From contig NC_087068.1 in NCBI RefSeq assembly GCF_963678635.1, positions 48,253,724 to 48,317,723 of the forward strand: DNA of 64,000 nucleotides, read 5' to 3'. Made by a program: the position numbers and the translations under genes. Each line of letters opens with the position of its first letter. Within the stretch, counting starts at the first letter, position 1. Of this stretch, positions 1-11,414 are shown piece after piece. The notes beneath the pieces were generated by a model. It saw nothing but the letters and a program-made list of their open reading frames with translations, was not told where the DNA came from and did no database searches. Source of the stretch: Symsagittifera roscoffensis (taxonomy: Eukaryota > Xenacoelomorpha > Acoela > Convolutidae).

Positions 1-1421
1 CCAGCGGTAGAACCGTCCCTGCTGGTGCACCTCCGTTATCATGAAGGGTCCTCGTCATTTCTTAAGTAATTTCTTGTGCCCTTCGGAGGTATGATATTCT
101 TGAAAACCCAGACATATTGTCCCACTGCATACGGTTTTGGCTGAAGTATTTTTTCATCATACCTCTTCCGCTGTCTCATTTGTGCTTGCGCCGTGTTCCT
201 CCTGCAGAGCTGGTTTAGTTCCTGTTGTCTCTTGACCGCTTCTTTCACATAAGCCTGAGGCGACGTCTTTTTCCCTTCGTATTCTGGATAGAAGAATGTT
301 AGGGGCATTGCTCTCTCCCTGCCCGTTAATCATGAAAGGGCTGATTAATGTTGTTGAGTGTTGCGTGCTGTTGTACGCCCCTACTACTTGCGGCAGATAC
401 TTATCCCAGTCTGTCATGTATCTCGAGAAATACACCCTGAGCATGTTCACCAGCTTTCTGTTTTGTCTTTCCACTAATCCGTTAGTCTGAGGATGGTAAG
501 TTGTTGAGTGTGCTTGAGCAATATGCGATCTCCTCGTCAACTTTTTTGTTAGGTCCCAACGAAGGCTTTCCCGTTGTCCGACTGGACTGTCATCGGACAA
601 CCATATCCCGATATCCAATGCGTTATCAAATGGTCACAAGTCTCCGCCGCTGAGGATGTTTGACATGGCACCGCTTCCGCCAACTTCGTAAAGTGGTCTA
701 TTATAACCAGTATTTGATTATATCCCGAGTCGGTCATGCAGATCTTCTGATGACCTATCTGCACAACTTCGTTAAATTCTGAGCTCTCTATGCACCTGAG
801 TGGGAACTTCATTTTTCTTGGGTCTTTCATTTGTAAACACGCAAGGCATGCGTTCACCCATCTCTCGCAGGCCTTTCTCAACCCTGGCCAATCAAACCTG
901 TGTAGTATTCTTTGTTGTACCTTGTCCATCCCCTGATGTCCCATTTGGTCGTTTTAATAACACTTCCGTCTGATATAACTGTGGTAGTATGATGAGATTA
1001 TGTTTGTGCAATATTTTTCTTCTACAGGCTACCACACCATCAGCTGTGTGATAGAGTAAATCTTTTCTCTCCTTATAGAACTGGCTCATGATCTTGTAAC
1101 TGTCTTCCTCCAGATCCCCTTTCTCTTTGACTCCTGTCGGATCCATTTGGAGACGATGCTAGTCATCTTTTCATTCTTCTGGGCTCGTATCAGATCTGAC
1201 AGTCTGTATCTCGCTTTGACGGGTTCCTTCATTGTCATCATCTGACCATTCAGTTCTCCAGGACTGTGGATGTCGTCTTTTAGCTTGACGCAAACTAACC
1301 TTCTCAAGACCTTCCTGTAATCATCTAGCGCCAGGTTTGTTCTGACATTTGAAATGCACGATAGCTCCCTGAACGGTTTCCTTGATACTGCAGTTTTCTC
1401 AAGCTCTTCACCTACGTACAA
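1..1421 (-). pseudogene. Integrase of the gypsy element, truncated by window edge
   Basis: The ORF at 892-1146 leads into an HHCC zinc-binding N-terminal region at about 820-950 (LPQLYQTEV, GHQGMDKV, then CLACLQ). The core continues at 549-800 with VQSDNGKAF, which contains the second catalytic Asp. The ORF at 157-618 carries YHPQTNGLVERQNRKL with the catalytic Glu. The first core Asp is not obvious. The ORF at 39-308 is the C-terminal tail ending in a GPF/Y-like region that runs off the window. The frame changes between the N-terminal and core parts mark a dead copy. Confidence 0.9.
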
Positions 1422-2046
1422 TTCCTACTGATCTAGATTATACGTTCCTGAGGAAGAGTCCGTGTGTAGTTCCCTGTCGCGGTGCCTCATTTTCTCTTCT
1501 GCCAATATAATGCAAAGACTATCATTGCTACTCTTCTCTGAGTCTTCATCCCATTCATCGGACTCCCCGAACAATTTCAGCATCTCCTTCAGCATCTGCT
1601 TCTGATGTGGGCCACTCCCTGGACTCTTGACCTAATCCAAGGTGTTCGGCCTCCTCCTTAAATGACACTTTCTTCTTTCGAAATTTAGTCTGCCTTAGTA
1701 TCTCGTCCGAGATTTTCTCAAATAGTGACTGCACAATTTCTTTGTCATCAAGTTGCTTTTCTTTCAACGAGCCATACGCTGCCTCATTTTTTCTCAGTAT
1801 TGTGACTTCTGGTTTGTCTTTATCATTGTTCCGGACTACGGGTTTATCGTCTGCTAGATTCTCGAGTAATCTCCTCAAGTCCTCGCCTATCTTCGTCCTT
1901 CCCGTCTCTACTTGATTGAGATCGTAGCCTTTTGCCTTTAGTGTTTCCCTCACTATTTTGACTTAGCATTACTTCCATTGGCATCCCTCGGTTTATCTTC
2001 AAAATTGTTTTCTCTGGACGCTCCTCTGGTAGCTCGGGATGATCAG

Positions 2047-3700
2047 CTATTGGTTTACTGACTTGTCGACCCATCTCGTGAGTGGAAGGCTGTCGTACGT
2101 TTCTTTGTCCATAAAAGAGAAGCCATCTTTTATTTCTGGCTCATCCTCCTCCCTTTGTTCCTGTCTCTCGTAGAATTCCGTCTTCTTTCTCAAGCTATCG
2201 GCATTTTGATGTTTGTCCCTTGTTCTGTGTTCAATGATCATATTGTTGCCATCCAAGCAAACTATCCATCTCCCAATGTAGCTCTGATCCATTGAGTACG
2301 TTTTCAACCAGCTGAGTGCTCTATTGTCGACCCGTAACTTGAATGGTTCGCTACCTAGGTACGCCTTGTATTTCTCTACACAGATGACCACTGTAACCAT
2401 TTCTGCCTTGGGTGCCCCGTACTTCATCTCTGTAACACTCAAGACTTTGCTCCCGCATGCTATCGGTCTCAAGACTGTCTTCCCGTTCCACTCCTGCTCT
2501 TGATGGAGTGTGCCAGAGATCGCTACCACCGACTCATCCGTATCCAGCACGTACATTCCTTTTTCCGTTGGCATATCTAGCACAGGTGCTTCACCCAAAT
2601 CCTTCTTTATTTTTTGGAATGACTCTTCTGCTGCGTTGTTCCACATGAATTTCTTGACTTTGTGCGTAATGAGATAATGCACCGGGTACACTTTGTCCGC
2701 ATAGCCCTTAATAAATTACCTGTAAAAGTTCGCAAAACCCAAGAAGCTCATCAGTTGATGCTCCGTTTTTGGTGATTTCTAAGTCAGCACCGCTTCTACT
2801 GCGTCTGGGTCTGGTCTGATGCCATGTTTATCCATCATCCTCCCCAGTTATTTAATTGAGTCCTTGAGTATCTCGCACTTCGATTGCTTGCATTTTAGTC
2901 CTGCTCTTTTCATGCAAGCGAACACCTCATCTAGTCGCTCGATGTGGTCCTCTAGAGTAGGTGTCGCTATTATCACGTCGTCCACGTAGCACATCACCAG
3001 GTTGCCATATTTCTTCGTTACACTTGTCAATGCGTTGCAAAGACCAAATGGCATCCTTTTCCCTTGAAACAGCCCCAGCTCGCAGGCAAACCCTGTTTTT
3101 CCCTGTCCTGCTTCCTCAGTGGAACCTGCCAAAAAGCTGATCCTAAATCATTTGCGTCTCCTAATTTCGAGAGGTTTTGATCAATCCTAGGTATGGGATA
3201 GGCATCCTTCACCGTGACAGAGTTCAGATATCGAAAGTCACAACAAAACCTCTTGGTCGCCTTCCTTCTAAGCCATCACTACTCCACATGCCCATGGTGA
3301 TTTGGATGGTTCTATCATATCATATTCTACAAGGGTTTCTATCTTTTTTCTACATGCATCCGATTTGTTAGGGGTCATACGCCTCGCCCCCTCCCTGTGT
3401 GGTACCGCCAACTCCTCAAACTCTTTTTCGAGCTCAACGAAATAACAACATCCAATTTCTGCCTTATCTTTCGAAAAAGTCGTCGTTCCGATCTAGTACG
3501 TCGTTGATGGCTTCGAGCTCTTCGTCCGTCACCTTACCCCTCAAGTGCTCTTTCTCTGGTAAATCCACCTCTAATTCCTCTAGTGTTGGTCTTTCCAGAA
3601 AATTCGAGCAGTTCGAAAGTCCATCGTCTGTCTCTGACTTATGCGATTTCACAAGACCTGATGAAAATTCTATTTTCTTCAATCTTCTCAAGATTCAAAT
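2047..3700 (-). pseudogene. Reverse transcriptase-RNase H of the gypsy element
   Basis: This is the polymerase section of the element. ORFs at 3464-3691, 3027-3212, 2848-3132 and 2047-2691 carry consecutive parts of a Ty3/gypsy RT: a PYPIPRID-like fingers motif, the RMPFGLCNA motif, and the active site YVDD at 2977-2988. The 2047-2691 ORF continues into RNase H, with a YVLDTDES strand and a VRVDNRALSWL-type segment. At least one in-frame stop and several frame changes separate the parts, so no functional polymerase can be read from this copy. Confidence 0.9.
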
Positions 3701-4122
3701 CTAATCCCTATGATTTCGGTAATCAAAAACTTCGTTTTTTTTATTTCTTTTACATTTTCAGTCTTTTCATATCGAGTTTTCATAGGTACAGCGTATCCCA
3801 ATTTCCTTCCCCTCTGGGTTGAGATAGGTATATCAAGAGTATTTAACAAGACACTGACGCAGAGGCCACTCTTGGTTATCGAGAAGGATCTTCCTAGAAT
3901 AGCAGCACTTTAACTATTTAGATTTGGGACTATGCATACTTCTTTATTGTCACTTAGTATTGTAATTTTTCATCCGCAAGCTTACTTTCGCCTCTTTGTT
4001 TGCTCTCAGCTTTACCCTCCTATTCAAGAATACCGATGCTTTATTCTCATTCGCCATTATCAAATTTACAGGTTTAATTACGTACTTCCTTCCCGAGTTC
4101 TGAATCCTGAACATCGCATTGT

Positions 4123-4500
4123 TTAGATCAATGTTACATCCAAATTCCTGATGAAGTCTCTGCCTAAAATGAATTGTTCAGACTCATCTAGATTCTCCAC
4201 CACGAGAAAACTCATCCACAAATTGCGTTCCCCATAGTTTAGGGCTATTATAGGTGTCCTGCCTAGTACCCGCAGCGCCCCTTTGTTTGCTGCCGACAGC
4301 CGTATTCTCGAGTCTATCAAGTCGTCTTTATCGAAGCCCATCCTCTTCCATGTTTCGATTGGTATGACGCTGAAGCAGTTGAGTCTTCCTTCCGCTTATG
4401 TCTAGTACGTATGCAGATACGTCTGCTTCCGTCCCGATAAGCATCGCGTCTTCTTCTAACATGGCACAGTGTCCAATCGATCTCACTTTTAGTTCTTCTC
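4123..4500 (-). pseudogene. Retroviral-type aspartic protease remnant of the gypsy element
   Basis: The minus-strand ORF at 4123-4341 ends with an ILGRDFI motif, the typical C-terminal signature of retropepsin-like proteases. The N-terminal part, around 4390-4460, lies in another frame. It contains a segment reading GTEADVSAY where the family has an active-site DTGA(D/E)VS triad, so the catalytic Asp and Gly appear substituted. The domain is therefore both frameshifted and probably catalytically dead. Confidence 0.65.
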
Positions 4501-4749
4501 TACCCACGTAGATTTGTCCGGCTAGGTCTTCATCACATGTATCATGGTCTTCGTGTAGATGTTTATTCCATCTATGTTTGGCATTACCTCATGTGAACCA
4601 TAGGCGTCCGTGTACCTATTGTCGACGCGAACTGATTTGCTGCTACCTCTTGTGAGTAGTGCCCTCACGGCTCTAGAAGTTGTTTGCGGGCTTACTACAC
4701 TCAAGTAACCTGCGTACACATCAATGTGCATTATCTTCTGATCGCTCTG

Positions 4750-6042
4750 TTCACACAGGTTTCTTGTTACCACCCACCGTGATTATTCTCGCTCCGATTT
4801 TCGTTATACTAAATGGTTTTCCCGTCACCATTTTTAGAGTGTTGCAATTACCACTGTTTGTTGCGCTCTCTGTGGCTTCTGGCACTGGGATCGATCTGCA
4901 GAGTGTCTCATTCAATCTCTTCTTCTCTATTTCCTGCTTCAGTCGTTGTTCGATTTGTTTTGCCGCCAAGTCTTCCTTTACTTTGTTGATTGCCTCTGCA
5001 GCTGCTTCGACCCCCTGTCCCTGTGCTCGTTGCTGTCCGGGGTAACGGTGTAGACTCCCGTTTATTCCGTTCCGGTTCTATGAAGTCGACTGTGGTGCCC
5101 TGTGGTCTATCTGCTATCAGTTTGTCTTGCACTATAGAGTTTCTCAAGAGAGCATCCAGTTTGGACTGTATGGCACAAGAACTTTCAGCGTGGTCTTTGC
5201 TCATTGTGTTCATTCTCGTCTCTAGATTCCACAACTTTTCGTTCACAGTGTCGTACCGTTGCTTCATTCCTGCATATCCTTTCTGATATGTTTCTCTCGC
5301 TATTCCACAACTTTTCGTTCACAGTGTCGTACCGTTGTTTCATTTCCTGCTTATTTTTTCTGATATGTTTCTCTCGCTCCCTGTCGGTAGCCTCTACCTT
5401 GTCTGACATCTGCTGTAGATTTTCTTCCGTCGCCCTTGTCAGGTTGAAGCAGTTGTCTAGGTTCTCATTCTTGTTGTATCGTATTTCCCTTTTTAGCTAT
5501 TGTCGATCCTATTCGCTGCACTTCAATTTCTTGTCGATTTGCTCCAATGTTGCCGTCAATTTGCCCAGCTCAAGGGAAAATTTTGTTTCATGGTTATCCG
5601 TTGGTCCACGTTTGACCTGCTCATTGTCTTGTTTGGGCTCTATTGTAATTGCGGAAACTGTTCCAAATGTTTTGCTTTTCTCGGTCGTTGGTACCACCTC
5701 CTCTTTCTCTCTTGGTTTCATTCCGACCACTGCTGCAATCCTCTCTGTGAACGACGTTCTTTTTGTTTGAGAATCATCTTATATCGTTTCCGGCGTGCTG
5801 CTTGTTGTGTCCTCTACAATATCAATTGGTGAGAACTCCATCGTCTTTTTTTCTTGTTCTTCTGCACTTGGCATTGGTGTTGATTCCGTTGTTTTCCTTT
5901 CCACCTCGTCAACACTCTGATCTGGTGTCGCAAGATCGATTTCTATAGCAGGTACAGTTGATCTTTCCACAGCGCTTTCTTTCGTCTGGTGTTCCTTCAC
6001 GCTTCTTGTATTGACCATGTTCACTGAAATGTTCTTTCTCAT
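4750..6042 (-). pseudogene. gag-like region of the gypsy element
   Basis: Several overlapping minus-strand ORFs (5779-6042, 5509-5730, 5185-5409, 4908-5267, 4751-4969) encode a charged, Glu/Lys/Thr-rich, coiled-coil-like protein with no recognisable CCHC knuckle. This position upstream of the protease remnant is where gag lies. Reading is broken by frame changes between the ORFs. One break coincides with a 76/77-bp tandem duplication at 5226-5378 whose two copies differ by one base in length. Assignment to gag rests on position and composition, not on a conserved domain. Confidence 0.6.
5226..5378. repeat. 76/77-bp tandem duplication inside gag-like region
   Basis: Two adjacent copies, 5226-5301 (76 bp) and 5302-5378 (77 bp), both begin ATTCCACAACTTTTCG and end TTTCTCTCGCT. 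They differ by a few substitutions and by one base in length, so the second copy shifts the reading frame of the gag-like ORF. Confidence 0.9.
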
Positions 6043-6050
6043 TACTTTCG

Positions 6051-6339
6051 GATTCGACAGTGTTGTTTTCCGTTGCGACGAGTTTTGATTTGGCCTTTGT
6101 TCTCGGCTATCGGTACCCTACTTCACTTCATGATTTAAACTTTTTTAAACAAATTTCTTTACTTACACTTTTTATGTTTACAAGGTCCTATTCTAAAATT
6201 TAAAAAACCGAAAAAATATTCCTAATTCTTGTAAGAAAAAATCATTCGAGTTTGTAATCTCAATAAAGTGGATTTTTTGCTGTTTTTGGTCGTTCTGATT
6301 GGGTCCTGGTGCTTTTACTCAATCGTTGGGTCACTTCAC
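6051..6339. other. No feature recognised
   Basis: AT-rich sequence between the gag-like region and the minisatellite. It should hold the 5' leader, primer-binding site or LTR of the gypsy element, but I see no convincing TG...CA boundary or primer-binding site. Confidence 0.4.
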
Positions 6340-7515
6340 ACTATCTCAGGACATCTTCTTACTCTCCTAGGACCCTATGCTCAAGTGTTGGGACACCTCG
6401 CACTGTCCCAAGACCTCTTTGTTCTAGTGTTGGGACGTTTCACACTGTCCCAAGACCGTTCGTTCAAGTGTTGGGACACCTCGCACTGTCCCAAGACCTC
6501 TTTCTTCTATTGTTGGGATGGTTCGCACTGTCCCAAGACCTCTCGTCCTAATGTTGGCACACTTCGTGCTGTCCCAAATCTACCTGCTCAAGCGTTGGGA
6601 CACTTCGCACTCCCAAGACCCTTCGCCCAAGTGTTGGGACACCTCGCACTGTCCCAGTACCTCTCGTCTTTGTGTTGGGACACTTCGTGCTGTCCCAAGA
6701 CTACCTGCTCAAGTGTTGGGACACTTCGCACTGTCCCAAGACCTCTTTCTTCTATTGTTGGGATGCTTCACACAGTCCCAAGACCTTCGTCCTAGTGTTG
6801 GGAGACTTCGTGCTGTCCCAAGACTGACTGCTCAAGTGTTAAGACACCTCGCACTGTCCCAAGACCTCTTTCTTCTATTGTTGGGATGCTTCACACAGTC
6901 CCAAGACCTTCGTCCTAGTGTTGGGAGACTTCGTGCTGTCCCAAGACTGACTGCTCAAGTGTTAAGACACCTCGCACTGTCCCAAGACCTCTTTCTTCTA
7001 TTGTTGGGATGCTTCACACGGTCCCAAGACCTTCGTCCTAGTGTTGGGAGACTTCGTGCTGTCCCAAGACTGACTGCTCAAGTGTTAAGACACCTCGCAC
7101 TGTCCCAAGACCTCTTTCTTCTATTGTTGGGATGCTTCACACAGTCCCAAGACCTTCATCCTAATGTTGGCACACTTCGTGTTGTCCCAAATCTACCTGC
7201 TCAAGCGTTGGGACACTTCGCACTCCCAAGACCCTTCGCCCAAGTGTTGGGAACCTCGCACTGTCGCATTACCCCTCGTCTTTGTGTTGGGACACTTCGT
7301 GCTGTCCCAAGACTACCTGCTCAAGTGTTGGGACACTTCGCACTGTCCCAAGACCCTTCGCCCGAGTGTTGGGACACTTCGGGCTGTCCCAAGACTACCT
7401 GCTCAGGTGTTGGGACAGTCGGACCTCTTCTGTTTTGGTACGGTCGGATCTCTTGTTCTTTGGTGTTGGGACAGTCGGATCTCTTGTTCTTTAGCGTTGG
7501 GACACTTAGATCATT
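6340..7515. repeat. 42-bp hairpin minisatellite with 123-bp higher-order repeats
   Basis: About 27 units of 39-42 bp, each built around TTGGGACA, a short spacer, then TGTCCCAA. The two halves are inverted repeats of 8 bp, so each unit can form a hairpin. Around 6784-7154 three units (about 41+42+40 bp) form a 123-bp higher-order repeat; its CCTTCGTCC marker sits at 6784, 6907, 7030 and, with one change, 7153. A larger block near 6541-6700 recurs near 7157-7300. Because 42 and 123 are multiples of three, long ORFs (such as 6518-7549, 343 aa) stay open in several frames. I treat these as repeat artefacts, not genes. Confidence 0.95.
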
Positions 7516-9339
7516 ATCCCGGGTTCCACAACTTGAGCTCCAGTATTAAAAACTTCCCCAAAACCCAATTTTCTAACCAAAAGTTTTATGTACTAGCCCC
7601 CCTGAAATTGCTTTCCTTTATTAATCCGATGCAAGTCGAAACACGACTTGTTAGCTAGTGTCTTATGATCACCTATTCGTCAAAAGCCGGTAAAATTAGA
7701 TCCGAAAACTGAAAAAAAAATTTAGCGAGAAAAAATGATGAAAAACAGAAAGATGAGTACACCCAAAATTCAAGGGCGACCAATGTCGTCTTTTCAAAAA
7801 ATATCTGGTACCTGACTGTCATGCATTTTCCTCCCCCCTATTAGGGGTCTTATGGGGTATCCTTCTTTTGGGTTCCAAAAACTGTCTATTTCCGATCCCG
7901 CTGCCCGATCCGACCAAGTTACCTACCTTAATTCGATCTGAAATTTGATATTCTTGCGTTGCGACTCTTTTTTTGGGTCTAAAGATGAATCGTTCCAGAC
8001 TCTGGGTCTACTAATGTAACTAATTCGACTATATCGATTGTATAGTTACTATAATGTGTCCCCCCTTTTTACAACTTGCAACCGCTAACCTCTATCTTAA
8101 CCAGCCCCCCTTCTATTTAGCCTTCCTCTGAGGCCGAAAATTACCCTAATCACGATGGGTGCTAAACATCTTGAGAGAAAACCATAGAACCTGTTTCCAA
8201 GCTCTCCTCAAGTAAAAACGTTTCCTCAAAACGGTGGGTATTCGCTTATCCAATTTTACTCGTATTTTCTAAAATGTAAAGTGGATTTTAACGATACCCG
8301 TTTGACCAAACAGAACCTCCGTCAACCTTCTTCCGTTTGTCCTGTTCTGTTTTGATCACACTGCTAACTGGTCACCTGCTTGTTGGTCACACTTTCCCCG
8401 CGGGCTGAAAGCCTTACAACGCCCCACACTCGGGCACCTGTACAACTTTGCTATTTTTATCGAGAATATCGGTCTTATTGGAAAACAGTATGGGTATACT
8501 ATTTTAATTAATATAAAAATTTGATCCACCCTATCTGGAAATCAAAGCCACTGTCCTTTTTATGTTTTATGGTTTTTTGTTCCTGTTTCCAATCTTTTTT
8601 GGTTTTTTGTTTTGCTTTCTGTCTTTTACTCGTTTTTCCCCCAGTTACCCTCAATACTCGGTTAGCTAGGCCTCGGTCGGAAAGCGCACCAGGAAATTTA
8701 CTCAAGTTTTCTGAAAAAGCTAACGCCGTACAACCAAAAGGTTGAACCGTTGAACCGCACCACCGGTACTCTAGAATGGGCATGTAACCCGGAGCCGTGT
8801 CAGGTGGGTTTGATCCCGTTCCAAAAGGCCACTACCAAAATACCCCCCACTCTAGAAAATAAGAACGTCCCCATACTTAGGTCTCAAAATACCTAAAACA
8901 CGCGAACGCCATTAAAAACAATCCGTGTAGCTACTTTTTATTAGACAGTGGACCTTTGATCCATTTCAGATGGATCAACCTAAAACTCTCCTTACCTCAA
9001 CATAACAGTATGAAACACACTCAAAAAAATTGAATTTGGTAGTCACATACCGACACGACCTGTAGAATTGAGTAACTAAACTATAAAGCAACTCTAGAAC
9101 TGATGGGTAATTAAGTTTGACTCGTGGTTATGTTCTGTCTCCTGCCACGAATAACAGCTCTACTCTCGCTGGAATTATGTATCGGAAATTTCGAATAGCA
9201 ATTTCACACGATTGTAGTTCGGATCTCCTAATCTTATTTTTCTGATTTTTCCACTTGTCGCGAAAAACTTGAGCATGACATGCTCAAGTCAAAATTTTGA
9301 AAAACTGCTTTTCATCCCAAAATCATGTCTTTTGCGTTG
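7516..9339. other. Non-coding stretch, no gene recognised
   Basis: I see no protein family, tRNA or clear repeat in this stretch. The only ORFs are short and of low complexity. If the gypsy element once had a 5' LTR beyond the minisatellite it would lie here, but no boundary was identified. Confidence 0.5.
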
Positions 9340-9965
9340 CTCAAGGTCAAACTTCTAAATATGACTGACTGGCATAAGGATATGTTATCCCTGTACTAAC
9401 GTTTGCCGCACTGTTATGGTACCCTTCCAAAACCGATATTGAAAAGATAAGAAAGATTCAGAAAAAAGCATTTTCATGAATATGCAACGGCTGCACCGAC
9501 AACAAAGAGAAACTGCTCCGTATGAAGATCGTGCCGCTCTCAATGTACATGGAGCTGCATGATGCATTATTTATGTCGTATATTTCTGTGCTACAAGGAA
9601 ACTACGTAGCTGATAGTACACCTGCAATATCCAGTCGTGAAGGTTCAATACAACAACCTTCACGACCTTCATGTCCTGACACAGCGTAACAAAATGGGAC
9701 GAAAACTTTCCGAGCGCCCAACTATCTGAAAATTTTACAGAGGAGTTTAAAAACAGATTGAGGAATCGACAAATTTACCATTACAAAGTTTTATCAAACG
9801 TATTTCCGAGAAAACTTCAACAAGGTTAACGCATGCACATGGCGATTGCTATTCACTCACGTAATCTGCAACACCCTGAGAAAAATCAATATTGTACCAG
9901 ATAAAAAATTGAGGTTTGGAAACCCTTGAGTAACTGTCCTCAAGACTATACTACTACTATAGTTA
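9340..9965 (+). mobile_element. 3' fragment of a LINE, same family as the one at 14609-17965
   Basis: Translation from about 9361 gives GYVIPVLTFAALLWYPSK and then LPLSMYMELHDALF. These match, piece by piece, the end of the ORF2 product at 14672-17560 (GYIVPIISYASQTWYP and LPLSMYFELHDILY). A later piece, NACTWRLLF, matches its C-terminal NNLCMWRIL. The reading frame is broken by frameshifts. The fragment ends in an (ACT)n tail at about 9945-9962, as the full-length copy does. It is a 5'-truncated, decayed insertion. Confidence 0.85.
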
Positions 9966-10189
9966 GTAGCAGAAAGTTCGGGCAGACAAAAATAAATAAA
10001 AAGAGCAGATGATTTTTTTCAGGCAACTCTTGCATGCAAAAACTAATCTTCTAGACGGAAAATTCGATTGAGACTCACCTCAAAATTCAATTTTGCATGC
10101 AAAAACTGCTCAAAATTAGCAGACTGATCTTTTTAATTGTTTCTGTTTGAGCTTTTTGCAACTTTCTATTCAATAGGTAAAACACGACT
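9966..10189. other. Short gap with a duplicated 15-mer
   Basis: The word TTGCATGCAAAAACT occurs twice, near 10030 and 10093. No coding signal is seen. Confidence 0.5.
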
Positions 10190-10216
10190 AGTGTCATCAA
10201 CAACACGACTAGTGTC

Positions 10217-10363
10217 TGTGCCTCTGACACATGCTCACGGCCCTCTGGCAATAACGTGGGATGGATCCAGTGCGACAATTGCGATGGTTGGACACATACG
10301 ATTTGCGCCGGAACGACAGACGAAATTGCCCCGAACATCGCTCACTACCTCTGCTGTCGATGC
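10217..10363 (+). pseudogene. PHD zinc finger at N-terminus of the RLE retrotransposon
   Basis: In the frame starting at 10202 the translation has a complete C4-H-C3 pattern: Cys codons at 10217, 10232, 10271 and 10280, His at 10295, Cys at 10304, and Cys at 10352-10355 and 10361, with WIQCDNCDGWTH and LCCRC in the expected places. This is the layout of a PHD finger, a module that usually binds histone H3 tails. The frame differs from the downstream RT frame, and the switch falls at the A7 run at 10385-10391. Removing one A would join the frames, which suggests a one-base insertion or a base-calling error. An in-frame TAG lies just upstream at 10190-10192. Confidence 0.85.
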
Positions 10364-10391
10364 AAATTCCGGATGGAGCAGGAGAAAAAAA

Positions 10392-11414
10392 CAGCGGTGC
10401 ACACAATGCAGCAAAATCGTCAGCATTAAACCCGATAAAACTCTATATATTCATGGGCCACACAACAACAGGTGTCCTGGATCTGGGACAAATCCTTTGG
10501 CTGAAACCGAACCTCAAGATGAGTTTGATTTTAATACGTTTACCTCTATGGATTTCATTGCTTTAGTTTCAAAATTTCGGTGCTCTCTTTTAAAATTTGT
10601 CCCAAAAGCAGCACGTGTCAGTTTTGCTTTGACATTTTCTGATTGCCTCAGCAAAGTGGTCAATGATGGTGAATCCAAAGAAGCATGGGCGCGATTGCTT
10701 CTAATGCCTTCATGCTGCTTGCGGAAGCCTCCACGAGCAGGGAAGAAAGCTGCATCTCTGACATCTACAGTCCAACGACAAATAGACGCCTTCAATAGGG
10801 GTGAATACATCAAGCCGAAAACAGTCCCGCGAACCAACAATACGAACAGTGACATTTGCAAGCTTGTCACATCCAAACTCGACGAAGGAGACGTAAAAGG
10901 AGCTGTAAGAGTGGCCTCGAGTGATGATGCCTTTGTTGCACCTTCGCTGGAAAGCAAGAATCAGCTACAAACCAAACACCCCGTAGCGCCAATTGATCGC
11001 CGCGCCAGTCCATCTCCCACAGCAGAAGCAGTCTCCTTCTCCGAAGCCGATGTGCGCCGTGCTATCTTTTCATTCGCTGCAGGTAGTGCTGGCGGCCCGT
11101 CTGGCCTGCGCCCGCAACACCTGAAAGATTCCATTTCTTCGCTGGCGAGTGAAGCTGGAAACCAGCTAGCTTCAACACTATGTCAGTTTGTCAACTACCT
11201 AATGGGAGACATCGTTCCTACTTTCATTAAACCTGTACTAGCTAGTGCCACCCTGATTTCGCTAGCTAAAAAGTCTGGTGGCATACGCCCGATTGCGATA
11301 GGAGACACGCTTCGACGTCTGGCAAGCAAATGTGTCTCGCGGAAGATGCTCAACAAGTTCAAAGATCATTTTGCTCCTGTTCAACTGGGTGCTGGTACTA
11401 AAAATGGGTGCTAA
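10392..11414 (+). pseudogene. Zinc motif and N-terminal half of reverse transcriptase, ends at premature TAA
   Basis: After the A7 run the frame encodes CTQCSKIV...HNNRCPG, a CxxC...HxxxxC zinc motif. A linker follows, and then the first RT motifs: AGGPSGLRPQHL and GGIRPIAIGDTLRRL. The frame stops at TAA 11412-11414 just after GTKNGC and continues in the same frame with AGAHAARNF. The stop is therefore a single-codon interruption of an otherwise continuous RT. In related elements this position typically carries an acidic residue, and GAA to TAA would be a one-base change; that is inference from memory of the family. Confidence 0.85.

Larger units (their letters stand above)
1..6050 (-). mobile_element. 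Decayed Ty3/gypsy LTR retrotransposon, 3' end beyond window
   Basis: Reading down the minus strand from about 6042, the pieces occur in the usual Ty3/gypsy order: gag-like region, aspartic protease remnant, reverse transcriptase with YVDD, RNase H, zinc-binding integrase N-terminus, integrase core and C-terminal tail. The coding sequence is split over all three frames by stops and frameshifts, so this is a dead copy. The integrase tail runs off the window at position 1, so the 3' LTR is not visible. I could not identify a 5' LTR or primer-binding site near 6050-6330; the DNA beyond is a minisatellite. Order and motifs are seen; the family call follows from RT preceding integrase. Confidence 0.93.

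Noticed and set aside
6051-6339. 5' LTR and primer-binding site of the gypsy element
   Set aside because: No convincing terminal TG...CA or tRNA-complementary stretch could be found.
6518-7549. 343-aa ORF as a repetitive protein gene
   Set aside because: The repeat period is a multiple of three, so several frames are open at once. The translations lack any start context or domain, and the DNA-level hairpin is what is conserved.
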